64,000 nt of DNA from Candidatus Methanocrinis natronophilus (GTDB taxonomy: Archaea; Halobacteriota; Methanosarcinia; Methanotrichales; Methanotrichaceae): contig JARFPK010000001.1 in assembly GCA_029167045.1 (NCBI GenBank), positions 43,350-107,349 on the forward strand, given 5' to 3'. The notes beneath the pieces were generated by a model. It was given only the letters and a program-made list of their open reading frames with translations, did not search any database and was not told the origin of the DNA. How positions within the stretch are numbered: position 1 is the stretch's first letter; the number at the start of each line of letters is the position of its first letter. A program made the translations under genes and the position numbers. This document shows positions 1 through 7,142 of this stretch, in pieces.

Positions 1-1
1 C

Positions 2-1018
2 CCCGACCTCGCCGACGCCGTCTTTGTAGCCACCTGCTTTAGGTGCGCCGAGGGGGCTATCGTCAGAAGCGAGATCCGCAAGTACATCCACGAGAACTCC
101 AGGATCCCCGTCCTCAGCTACTCCTTCACCGAGAGGACGACCGCCGAGACGCTCCTCACCAGGATGGAGGCCCTCGTCACCACCGCAAGGTTCAAGGGGC
201 TCCTCTCCCGGGAGAGGCAGACGGGCCTCACCGCCGGGATCGACTCCGGCTCGACGACGACAAAGTCGGTGGTGATGAGGGATAACGAGGTCATAGGGAT
301 CGGCTGGGTCCCCACCACGGAGGTGATCAAGAGCGCCGAGGCCGCCTATAGCGAAGCCCTGGAATCGGCGGGGGTAAAGAGGGAGGAGATCGAGGGGCTG
401 GGGACGACGGGATACGGCCGCCACCTCATCGGCAAGCATTTCGTGGCGAAGCTCGTCCAGGAGGAGATCACCGTCAACTCCAAGGGGGCGGTCTTCCTGG
501 CGGACGCTCAGAAGGGCAACGCGACGGTGATCGATATCGGTGGTATGGACAACAAAGCGATATCCGTCCAGGACGGCGTCCCCGGCACCTTCACCATGGG
601 TGGGATCTGCGCCGGCGCCTCGGGGAGGTTTCTGGAGCTGACCGCCAAGCGTCTCGGCGTCGATATAACGGAGCTCGGCAAGCTTGCCCTGAAGGGGGAC
701 CACAAGAGAGTCCCCATGAACAGCTACTGCATCGTCTTCGGTACCCAGAGCCTGGTCAACAGCCTCTCGGCGGGGTCAAGCCCCGAGGACGTGGCTATGG
801 CAGCCTGTCACAGCGTCGCAGAACAGGTCTTCGAGCAGCAGCTCCAGGAGGTGGAGGTGAAGGAGCCTGTGATCATGGTGGGGGGGACCGCCCTCATCGA
901 GGGGCTTCCCCGGGCGATGGAGCAGCTCCTCGGGCTGAAGGTGACGGTCCCCGATTACGCCCAATACATCGGCTGCGTCGGAGCGAGCCTCCTCGTATCG
1001 GGCCTCGTGGAGGATTGA
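2..1018 (+). CDS. Methanogenesis marker protein 15 (BadF/BcrA-type ATPase), 5'-truncated by window edge
   Basis: The frame is open from the first bases of the window, so the true start lies upstream; 338 codons are visible of a family of about 400. An N-terminal piece with a CFRC cysteine pair resembles 2-hydroxyacyl-CoA dehydratase subunits. It is followed by an ASKHA/BadF-type ATPase domain: first phosphate loop [13 protein letters not shown], second [10 protein letters not shown], and an adenosine-type [12 protein letters not shown] near the end. Proteins of this kind are known as methanogenesis marker 15 and belong to the gene set linked to ATP-dependent activation of methyl-coenzyme M reductase; the exact role is not established. 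The stop lies 1 nt before the next gene, so it is the upstream member of an operon with Mmp17 and Mmp7. Confidence 0.85.
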   Translation, partial: PDLADAVFVATCFRCAEGAIVRSEIRKYIHENSRIPVLSYSFTERTTAETLLTRMEALVTTARFKGLLSRERQTGLTAGIDSGSTTTKSVVMRDNEVIGIGWVPTTEVIKSAEAAYSEALESAGVKREEIEGLGTTGYGRHLIGKHFVAKLVQEEITVNSKGAVFLADAQKGNATVIDIGGMDNKAISVQDGVPGTFTMGGICAGASGRFLELTAKRLGVDITELGKLALKGDHKRVPMNSYCIVFGTQSLVNSLSAGSSPEDVAMAACHSVAEQVFEQQLQEVEVKEPVIMVGGTALIEGLPRAMEQLLGLKVTVPDYAQYIGCVGASLLVSGLVED

Positions 1019-1019
1019 G

Positions 1020-1595
1020 ATGGAGATGGACCCCCTCGAGGTCTTCGAGGTCGAGATGCCCGGCGAGGATTACGGGACAGAGAAGTACAGGGAGATAATC
1101 ATGGACATCCTCCAAGATCTGGGGCTGATCAGGTCGATAGGCAGGCTGCGGGTCTATGTCGACATAAAGATCCCTTACTTCGCCGTTCAGGGCATGATCC
1201 GGGGTAAGCAGCCGCCTCTAAGGGTAGGGGACGTCGGAGATCTCCTTTACGCTGAGGGGGGCTATCAGATCACCGTCGATGATGAGGAGCATATGGCAGG
1301 CCTCATCCGGGCCCTCTGGGAGAAGTACGGCAGGGAGAAGGTGGAGCAGCCCGAGAGGAACGTCCTTGTCGTCCTGTCGGAGGAGTCCCCCCAGGATCTG
1401 GTGGTGGCAGACACCGAGACGGAGTTCCGGCGGGACCTCATGGACGCCCTCGTCAGAATAGCCCCGGAGGGGTTCCGCAACAGGAGGAACGAGATGAGCA
1501 AAGAGAGCTTCTTCTTCCTGGCCGCAGAAGAGACTATAACTCCAGAGATGATCGCCGAGGCTAAGGAGAGACTGGGAGGGATGAGAGATGCTTGA
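1020..1595 (+). CDS. Methanogenesis marker protein 17
   Basis: A 191-residue soluble protein without signal peptide or membrane segments, starting 1 nt after the Mmp15 stop and overlapping the Mmp7 start by 8 nt. Length, neighbours and the order Mmp15-Mmp17-Mmp7 fit the conserved methanogen-only marker family 17. The N-terminal half has the pattern GTEKYREIIMDILQDLGLI, followed by a beta-rich segment. I see no recognisable catalytic motif. By context it is probably a component of, or accessory to, the MCR activation complex; this is inference from the neighbourhood and known family distribution. Distinguishing Mmp17 from Mmp5 by eye is not perfectly safe, but size and position favour Mmp17. 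Confidence 0.75.
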   Translation: MEMDPLEVFEVEMPGEDYGTEKYREIIMDILQDLGLIRSIGRLRVYVDIKIPYFAVQGMIRGKQPPLRVGDVGDLLYAEGGYQITVDDEEHMAGLIRALWEKYGREKVEQPERNVLVVLSEESPQDLVVADTETEFRRDLMDALVRIAPEGFRNRRNEMSKESFFFLAAEETITPEMIAEAKERLGGMRDA

Positions 1596-2511
1596 TCCCG
1601 TGATGTTCACCGGCGGCGTCTACAAACACGACCTGGTGACGGAGCTCGTCGAGGACCTGGGAGGCTACCTCCTCCAGAAGAACGTCACCCAGAGCGAAGT
1701 GATCCTCCTGATGCTCGTCCCCCATGAAGACCTGCCGATCCTCGAGGCCCTGGCCAAGGAGCTGCGAGGAAAGCTCGAACGGGCGCCCCTGGCTGGGACG
1801 GAGATCGCCGTCGTCACCCCTACCCTCGCCATCCATCACCTCCCTCACCCCGCCTGCGACGTCGCCGAGTACCTCAGAAGGCACGGTGCCAAGAGCAACA
1901 TGATCGGTATGGGCCGGGGGGTCGCGAAGAAGATCTCCCAGATAGACGAGTTCGAGACCGCCCTCATAAACGAGCACGACGCCGTCGTCTTCACCTTCGG
2001 CAACTTCGCCGACTGCATCATAAAAAAAGAGCACCTCTATCGAACCCTCACCGTCCCCGTCATCGTCACCGGAGGACCAGAGATGAAGGAGGAGGACCTG
2101 CCTTTCGCCTTCGAGTACGTCCCGCGGGTCGGGAGGATAGCCCATCGGTCCCGGAAGGCGACGGAGATAGGGTCCCTGGACAACATAGTAGCCGCCGTCG
2201 GAAGAGCCCTCGACAGCGTCCGTAACTCTATATCGAAGGACCCCCTCACCACCACCCCGCCCCGGGTGATGGAGGCGGTCAGAGAGCAGGTTCCGGACGT
2301 CACGGAGTCCCTCTCGCCGCTGCCGATAGCCCTCAACTTAAACGGCCTGAGGATAAAGCTTCCCTTCGAGGAGTACAGCGAGGCGGTCAAAGGCGTCACC
2401 TTCGATGAGGGGGTGACCCTGGAGGAGATCGCCCGAGTCGTCCCCTCCAGGATGAAGAACTATATACTCGTTCGGATATTGCCCGTCTCTGAGACCGGCT
2501 TTGTCGTCTAG
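1588..2511 (+). CDS. Methanogenesis marker protein 7
   Basis: A 307-residue protein that begins with LDPVMFTGGVYKHD and contains the conserved-looking segment VFTFGNFADCIIKKEHLYR followed by VPVIVTGGPEM. These are features I associate with methanogenesis marker 7, found in nearly all methanogens and associated with the MCR activation machinery. A single cysteine in GNFADC and another in HPACDV could be ligands, but this is speculation. It overlaps Mmp17 by 8 nt and is followed after 9 nt by the AhpD-like gene, so all four are probably co-transcribed. No membrane segments are seen. Confidence 0.8.
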   Translation: MLDPVMFTGGVYKHDLVTELVEDLGGYLLQKNVTQSEVILLMLVPHEDLPILEALAKELRGKLERAPLAGTEIAVVTPTLAIHHLPHPACDVAEYLRRHGAKSNMIGMGRGVAKKISQIDEFETALINEHDAVVFTFGNFADCIIKKEHLYRTLTVPVIVTGGPEMKEEDLPFAFEYVPRVGRIAHRSRKATEIGSLDNIVAAVGRALDSVRNSISKDPLTTTPPRVMEAVREQVPDVTESLSPLPIALNLNGLRIKLPFEEYSEAVKGVTFDEGVTLEEIARVVPSRMKNYILVRILPVSETGFVV

Positions 2512-2520
2512 GTGAGATGA

Positions 2521-2964
2521 ATGAGTTTTGAAGAAGATCTGGAGAGGATCCTCGATAAGGGGACAGAACAGACGGCGGAGGATATGCTCGCATCCATCGA
2601 GAAGGCCTACGGCGAGGTCCCGTACATATTCGGGTTCATGAAGGACAAGCCCGAGCTTCTGGTGACTAAGATCCTTCACAACAACGCCATAATCAGAAGC
2701 TCCCAGACCCTGGATATGCAGACCCAGGAACTGATATCCATCGCCGTCGCCGCTGCGGTCCGCTGCAGCCACTGTTTAAAACTGCATCTGAGGATCGCCA
2801 AGAGGATGGGGATCTCCAACGACGAGATCGCCGCCGCTCTCCTCATCGCCGGGAACATAGCCAACGCCACCGTCCTCGCCATGGCCACCCGGGAGCTGAA
2901 GGAGGAGAAAGAGGTCTGCACCGTCTGTCACGTGGCCGGGAACGGGGACCCTCTGGAGATCTGA
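2521..2964 (+). CDS. Carboxymuconolactone decarboxylase / AhpD-like protein with CxxCH tail
   Basis: 147 residues, all-helical. It carries the classic AhpD signature E-x11-C-x2-C-x3-H: Glu70, Cys82, Cys85 (in RCSHCLKLH) and His89, which form the redox/proton-relay site of alkylhydroperoxidase D-type proteins. The C-terminus adds a second motif, CTVCH (Cys133, Cys136, His137), which looks like a CxxCH haem or metal site; no signal peptide is present, so covalent haem attachment is unlikely. The gene starts 9 nt after Mmp7, suggesting co-expression with the MCR-activation genes. A thiol-based redox or peroxide-protective role near oxygen-sensitive MCR is an inference from that position. Confidence 0.8.
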   Translation: MSFEEDLERILDKGTEQTAEDMLASIEKAYGEVPYIFGFMKDKPELLVTKILHNNAIIRSSQTLDMQTQELISIAVAAAVRCSHCLKLHLRIAKRMGISNDEIAAALLIAGNIANATVLAMATRELKEEKEVCTVCHVAGNGDPLEI

Positions 2965-3042
2965 TTTAAGGGTCTACAGGTATACAACGCCCGGGATCGC
3001 CGGAGAAGTCTCCAAAAACTATTGGATGGCGGTGAGCGCCCG

Positions 3043-3392
3043 TCAATGTCGGTGCTCCCTGCAGGCGTTCTCGTCGGAGGCCTCTTCGAGGTATCCCTCC
3101 TTCCAGTCGGCTATGGCGTCCCGGTCGCCCCGACGAAGACCTCTATCCCGTATCCCTCGAACATCTTCACCGCCTTGGGCCCGAGCCCTCCCGCCAGCAT
3201 CACCTGGGCGCCCCTGGCGGAGATCAGCTCCGGGGGAAGGCCGGTCCCTCCCACGTGCTCACTCGTATTTCTCACCACATCGAAGTCGCCGGCGTCCACG
3301 TCGACTATCGTGAAGGTCTCAGCCCGGCCGAAGTGGGCACATATCAGTTCATTGAGACCTCCGTCCCCCATGGTTGGAACTGCAACTTTCAT
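3043..3392 (-). pseudogene. NifX/NifB-like (dinitrogenase Fe-Mo cofactor family) protein, C-terminal frameshift
   Basis: The main reading frame (3111..3392) gives 93 residues beginning MKVAVPTMGDGGLNELIC and containing AHFGRAETFTIVDVD, typical of the small NifX/VNFX-type domain. It stops abruptly after VGATGTP. A different frame, read on to a TGA at 3043-3045, encodes DAIADWKEGYLEEASDENAC and a His-rich end, which is how this family normally finishes. The change point is about 3115-3125. The breakpoint can be explained by a net loss of 1 nt, or by a 10-nt loss between two short CCGGGAC repeats. Either the gene is recently broken or makes a protein about 25 residues short, or the sequence has an indel error. 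Stand-alone homologues are small metal/cluster-binding proteins of unclear role. Confidence 0.75.
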
Positions 3393-3452
3393 ATCGTACC
3401 ACCCGCATCGCAGAGAGTATGGATATTCAACTATTTGGCCTGGAATATGCTA

Positions 3453-3466
3453 CTGCATATTTAAAT
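3453..3466 (-). promoter_or_regulatory. Candidate TATA box for the NifX-like gene
   Basis: The AT-rich element GCATATTTAAATGC lies about 60-70 bp upstream of the ATG at 3392 on the minus strand, in an otherwise gene-free stretch (3393-3642). It resembles an archaeal TATA box and would give a leader of about 35-40 nt. No other clear signal is seen in this gap. Confidence 0.4.
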
Positions 3467-3642
3467 GCTCCGGATATATTGCTCACCCTTATGGGAGTTA
3501 GATTTACATAATATGTATTTTCGGCCCCTGGGTTGGACGATCGACCCCGAGGGATCCGAATCCTACGAGGTCGCCTAAACTCATCGACAACCGGTTGACC
3601 GAATCAGAGGCCTGCGGATCTTCCCGGGACCATCGGGCCCCC

Positions 3643-4176
3643 TCAACCCATCTTCACCGGGGTCCTCTTCACCGGCTCGCGGCCCAGGAGGACCATCCCG
3701 AAACGCTCGTGGACTTCGTCGGTATCGGGGCTTTTATCGTGCCAACGGGCGAGGAACTCCTCCTCGGGGAGCCACGTCCTGCGGAAGGACGCGGGATCTT
3801 CGAAGATGAGGATGCCGTTGGTGTAGCCTATGACGATGGCGTAGTGGCCGTCATCGTAGTCCGTCCTCCAGTCCTCGAGGGTCATGTACCTCTCGGCCCA
3901 GGCCTGGAGGAGGACGATGACGGGCCTGCCTTCATCGACGCGCCCCTTCACCTCCTCAAGCCCCCACATGTTCTTGGCCAGGACCTCAAAGCCCATCTCG
4001 TCGGCGACCTCGATCATCCTCCGGACCGAGGTGCCCATCTCGTCGGTCTTCAGCTTCTCGAAGAGCTCGTCGAGGCGAAGGTCCACTCCATAGTAAGCCA
4101 TCACCAGCTGGAGCGCCTTGGCACCGCAATCGAAGTCGAAGGCCTGCCTTCCAATATCGATATCTATCACGGGCAT
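3643..4176 (-). CDS. C39-like papain-fold peptidase domain protein
   Basis: 177 residues from the ATG at 4176, which has GGAGG 11 nt upstream; a TTG at 4194 in frame is the alternative and would overlap the preceding gene. The motif FDCGAKAL carries the catalytic-type Cys17, with Gln11 six residues before it (oxyanion position). DDGHYAIVIGY supplies His111 and FEDPAS supplies Asp127, so the full Gln-Cys-His-Asp set of peptidase family C39 is present. No signal peptide or transmembrane part is visible, unlike bacteriocin-exporter C39 domains. It directly follows an N-formylglutamate amidohydrolase homologue on the same strand and is probably translated together with it. Substrate unknown; a protease or amidase acting on a peptide or gamma-glutamyl-type bond is inference. 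Confidence 0.75.
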   Translation of the reverse strand: MPVIDIDIGRQAFDFDCGAKALQLVMAYYGVDLRLDELFEKLKTDEMGTSVRRMIEVADEMGFEVLAKNMWGLEEVKGRVDEGRPVIVLLQAWAERYMTLEDWRTDYDDGHYAIVIGYTNGILIFEDPASFRRTWLPEEEFLARWHDKSPDTDEVHERFGMVLLGREPVKRTPVKMG

Positions 4177-4180
4177 CGTA

Positions 4181-4933
4181 TCATATTCCTCCAAGGGCCT
4201 TATGATACATCACAGAGAGGGACTCGGCGAAGGCGACCCTCAGGATGTGGAGCCTCACCAGGTCCGGGACCCCGTCCTCGTCGAGGTAGAGCCGCTGGTT
4301 CGTCTCCTGGAGGATGGCGGGTGCCCTCCCTCCGATAGGGACCATCGAATCGACGGAATGCTCTGCGCAGATGGAGCCGTAAACGGTGTCGTATTCGGAG
4401 GAGTTGACGGTAACATAGACCTCCGGCAGACGCTTTTGGAGCTCTTCAGCGTAGATCTCCACGTAGATATCCGGTGAGAAGCGGATCCTCCTCCCGTCCT
4501 CCGGAGAACGCTGATAATTCATGATCTCTATCTGATCGTCTCCGACGCCCCGGGCCGTTATCGTCGAATGCCCCTCAAAGAGGAAGGAGCGGCCTGCCGC
4601 TATCCTATCGCCGATCTCTCGGTGGAACGGTAATATGTATCTATCGGAGAGGCTCCTGCGAGCCGATCCATCGGGCTCTTTCCCCTCCCTGTAGATCGCC
4701 CTTCCAAATACGTCCCTTAAGGGGACGGAGTCGTCGATGACCGCTGGATCGCGGTTCGCCTCCAGGATTATGCTGCAGTAGGGGAAGGTGAGATGGTCGT
4801 TTCCGAGGAGGTCGCGGAAGTCGTATAGATCATCTGTGAACCAGTCGATGTTTCTGACCAGGGCGAAGAACTCCTCCGATAACCTCGAAGGCTCTATCTC
4901 CGCCGGGATGACGAGGCCGGCATGGGGTACCAC
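4181..4933 (-). CDS. N-formylglutamate amidohydrolase family protein
   Basis: 250 residues from a GTG at 4933. VPHAGLVIP near the start and FEGHST in the middle match the two zinc-site motifs of the FGase fold (VPHxG and DxHS, here with Glu for Asp). ETNQRLYLDEDGVPDLV matches the later conserved region. Sequence upstream of the GTG (LLPFEELITV) still looks homologous, but no ATG/GTG/TTG exists before the stop at 5000-5002, so the real start may be a CTG at 4957 or the GTG used here. Family members hydrolyse N-formyl-L-glutamate in histidine degradation; no histidine-degradation genes are here, and its partner is a C39-like peptidase gene, so the substrate is probably different. Confidence 0.75.
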   Translation of the reverse strand: MVPHAGLVIPAEIEPSRLSEEFFALVRNIDWFTDDLYDFRDLLGNDHLTFPYCSIILEANRDPAVIDDSVPLRDVFGRAIYREGKEPDGSARRSLSDRYILPFHREIGDRIAAGRSFLFEGHSTITARGVGDDQIEIMNYQRSPEDGRRIRFSPDIYVEIYAEELQKRLPEVYVTVNSSEYDTVYGSICAEHSVDSMVPIGGRAPAILQETNQRLYLDEDGVPDLVRLHILRVAFAESLSVMYHKALGGI

Positions 4934-4999
4934 GGTGATGAGCTCCTCGAATGGCAGAAGGTCAGCCCCCTCTCTTGAATAGATCCCTTTTTTTCTAGA

Positions 5000-5581
5000 T
5001 CATAAACCCATCCCTTCGATCCAGAGAAGCAGACCGATGAGGATGATAGCCGCCGGGACGACGACCGCCCAGGAGCCGACCCCCAGGATCTCGGGGATGG
5101 TGGCGTCGCCGAAGTCGCCCCTGGAGAGGACCGTCTCCTCCAGCCTAGGATAGAGCTCTGCAAAGACGGCGGTCCCCAGGAGGATCCCGCCGACGCCGCC
5201 GAGGAGGGCGTCGATGGATCCCTGGCCGACGGCTCCGGCCACCGTCCCCGGACAGTATCCGAGAAGGGCGAAGCCGCCGCCGAATATGAGGCCTCCGAGG
5301 GCGGTGGACCCCCAGGAGCCGGGCTTAGGGTGGAGCCTCACCCACCCGCGGCTACGGAGGAGGTGGACTCCTATCATCCCGGTGATCACCGCCGAGGCCA
5401 TCACCTTGAAGACGGTGAAGTCGACGAGGAGGAGTTGGCCGAGGATGACGTCGTACCTGGTCACCCCCCCCTTCTGGAGGAGAAAGCCGAAGACGATACC
5501 TATGGATAGGCCGACGGCGAGCTGGGACCTCGAATCTTTCCTGAGATCTTCAAGTATATCGATCATCTCTTCCATCACCAC
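5000..5581 (-). CDS. YeeE/YedE-family (sulfur transport) membrane protein, second half
   Basis: 193 residues with about five hydrophobic segments. GYCPGTVAGAVGQG carries the conserved cysteine of the YeeE/YedE (TsuA-type) thiosulfate-uptake family, and VFGFLLQKGGVTRYDVI is the typical N-terminal signature. The family is often a single polypeptide of about 350-400 residues; here it is split, and the companion half ends 1 nt upstream. Start choice among GTG 5581, GTG 5578, ATG 5575 and ATG 5566 is open because GAGGTG overlaps them. Role by family: passage of thiosulfate or a related sulfur species across the membrane via cysteine-mediated relay. Specificity here is inferred. Confidence 0.85.
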   Translation of the reverse strand: MVMEEMIDILEDLRKDSRSQLAVGLSIGIVFGFLLQKGGVTRYDVILGQLLLVDFTVFKVMASAVITGMIGVHLLRSRGWVRLHPKPGSWGSTALGGLIFGGGFALLGYCPGTVAGAVGQGSIDALLGGVGGILLGTAVFAELYPRLEETVLSRGDFGDATIPEILGVGSWAVVVPAAIILIGLLLWIEGMGL

Positions 5582-5582
5582 C

Positions 5583-6104
5583 TCAGACCCCGGGCCCGAA
5601 GAGAAGGATCGCCCCGGCGATCCCGCCGGCGAAGAAGCATGCAGCTGCGAGCCAGGAGCTGGCGGCGAGCTGGAGGGTTCCGCTGATCCCGTGGCCGCTG
5701 GTGCACCCTCCCGCCCACCGGGCCCCTAGCCCCATGAGAGCTCCGCCGAAGAAGGCGGAGGCGATTCGCTGGAACGGATCGGGACCGAACCGATCTAGCC
5801 AGAGAGGGGGGACGATCTCCAACCGGAGATCCCCCGAAAATGTAGCAGAGAGGAACGATCCTATGACGACACCAAAAACCAGCATCACCTCCCACTCTAC
5901 GGCAGGCTTGAACTTCCTGTAGTACGCCTTCTGGGAGACGGCGGTTCCGATGAAGAGCTTCTCGATCATCCCGCTCGTCCTGGCGTAGGCGGCTGAACAG
6001 CCGATGGGTCTATCGGACAGTAGGAACGCCAGGATGCTCAATACCCCTATACCCACCCCGACCACGTAGGGGGGCCACAGATCCATCTTCAGATACTCCA
6101 GCAT
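5583..6104 (-). CDS. YeeE/YedE-family (sulfur transport) membrane protein, first half
   Basis: 173 residues, four or five membrane segments. Conserved cysteines lie in RPIGCSAAYAR and in WAGGCTSGHGISG, the hallmark of this family. It is the first gene of a two-gene unit with the other YeeE-like half (1-nt spacing), so the two are probably assembled as a heterodimer. Likely function is uptake of thiosulfate or another reduced sulfur compound. The downstream FGase and C39 genes lie on the same strand with short gaps and could be in the same transcript. A neighbouring SLC13-type permease (7143-8942) could be a second anion importer. Confidence 0.85.
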   Translation of the reverse strand: MLEYLKMDLWPPYVVGVGIGVLSILAFLLSDRPIGCSAAYARTSGMIEKLFIGTAVSQKAYYRKFKPAVEWEVMLVFGVVIGSFLSATFSGDLRLEIVPPLWLDRFGPDPFQRIASAFFGGALMGLGARWAGGCTSGHGISGTLQLAASSWLAAACFFAGGIAGAILLFGPGV

Positions 6105-6213
6105 CGGGATCTCCTCGAAGCTTTATCAAGTGGGGGTCCTCGGGGAGGGGGATCGTCCAGTTCTTAGATCCCCCCGCCTGACACCCTCCAAACCACCCTT
6201 CTACGTCGTCACC

Positions 6214-6223
6214 TCTTTATAAA
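6214..6223 (+). promoter_or_regulatory. TATA box of the SAM-hydrolase-like gene
   Basis: CTTTATAAAG lies 26-28 nt before the TTG at 6247, the normal archaeal TATA-to-start-site distance, so the message may be leaderless. The element is palindromic, so it might also serve the minus-strand YeeE pair, though that start is over 100 bp away. Confidence 0.5.
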
Positions 6224-6246
6224 GCTGGTACGGAAATGGGACGGAT

Positions 6247-7138
6247 TTGAGAGGGTGTTATGGAATGATAATGGCAGCGGTGATGGCATCTATCTCACCC
6301 CTCCTCGCCGGGGGTCAGGCCGACCCCGGCGTAAGGGGGGTCGAAGACCTGGTAGCCCTCCTCACCGACTATGGGGCCCCGGCTTCTACGCTGCCGCCCC
6401 CGATAGGTCGATCTACTCCGCAAACCCGGTGGCGAGGCTATCCACCATAACCCACCAGGTCTCTGCCTTCGACGTCGCCGAGGGGTCCTATATCCTGGCT
6501 CAGGCGGCGTGGAAGTTTCCTCCGGGGACGGTCTTTGCGGCGGAGGTCGATCCCGGAGTTGGAGGTGGAGCGCGCGCTATCGTCCTGGAGACGGCGGACG
6601 GCAAAATCTTCATCGCCCCTGACAACGGCCTCTTCTCCGGGGTCATGGACGACCTCGGTATAGCGTCCATCCGGGTGATCACAGACCCTAACCTGACGGC
6701 TAAAGGAAAGACCGCCCCCTTCGAGGGGTTGGGATCTACAGACCCGTAGCCGGCTGGCTCTCCGCCGGGATGGACCCCTCCTCCCTCGGCCCCGATATCT
6801 CCGATCCCGTCAGGATCGAGGCGAGAAGGGGTCGGATCGAGGATGGAGCCATCGTCGGAGCTGTCACCCTCGTCGATCACTTCGGTAACATCGTCACCGA
6901 CATCCCGGGGGATCTGGCCGACGAGGCCGGCCTCACGCCGGAGGATGGGGTTGAGATCGCCTTCGACGGAGAGGTCATCGAAGCGACCTTCGGTAGGACC
7001 TACGCCGACGTTCCAGCCGGCGAATGGGTCTTATTGACCGGCCATTCGGGACGGCTGGAGATAGCCATCAATATGGATAGGGCCGCCGAGGCGGTCGAAG
7101 CCACCCCCGGGACTAAGGTCCAGGTCCAGAAGATCTGA
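6247..7138 (+). pseudogene. Secreted SAM hydrolase / SAM hydroxide adenosyltransferase (DUF62), two frameshifts
   Basis: Three reading frames are needed to read one protein. The first (TTG 6247 or ATG 6265) gives a signal-peptide-like start and VALLTDYG. From about 6375 the next frame gives GPGFYAAA, VSAFDVAEGSYILAQAAW, VDPGVGGGARAIVLE and APDNGLFSGVM. From about 6730 a third frame gives YRPVAGWLSAGMDP and AVTLVDHFGNIVTDIP, ending at 7138. These are the LTDYG, VDPGVG, APDNG and DxFGN motifs of the SAM hydroxide adenosyltransferase family, which hydrolyses S-adenosylmethionine to adenosine and methionine. Both shifts correspond to loss of one base beside a run of G. A decaying gene or two sequencing indels are both possible. 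The signal peptide is unusual for this normally cytoplasmic family. Confidence 0.8.
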
Positions 7139-7142
7139 ACTT

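Noticed and set aside
3595..4338. A 247-codon plus-strand frame opposite the C39-like and FGase genes
   Set aside because: Composition and lack of any family pattern show it is the mirror of the coding frames on the minus strand; GC-rich genes give many such frames.
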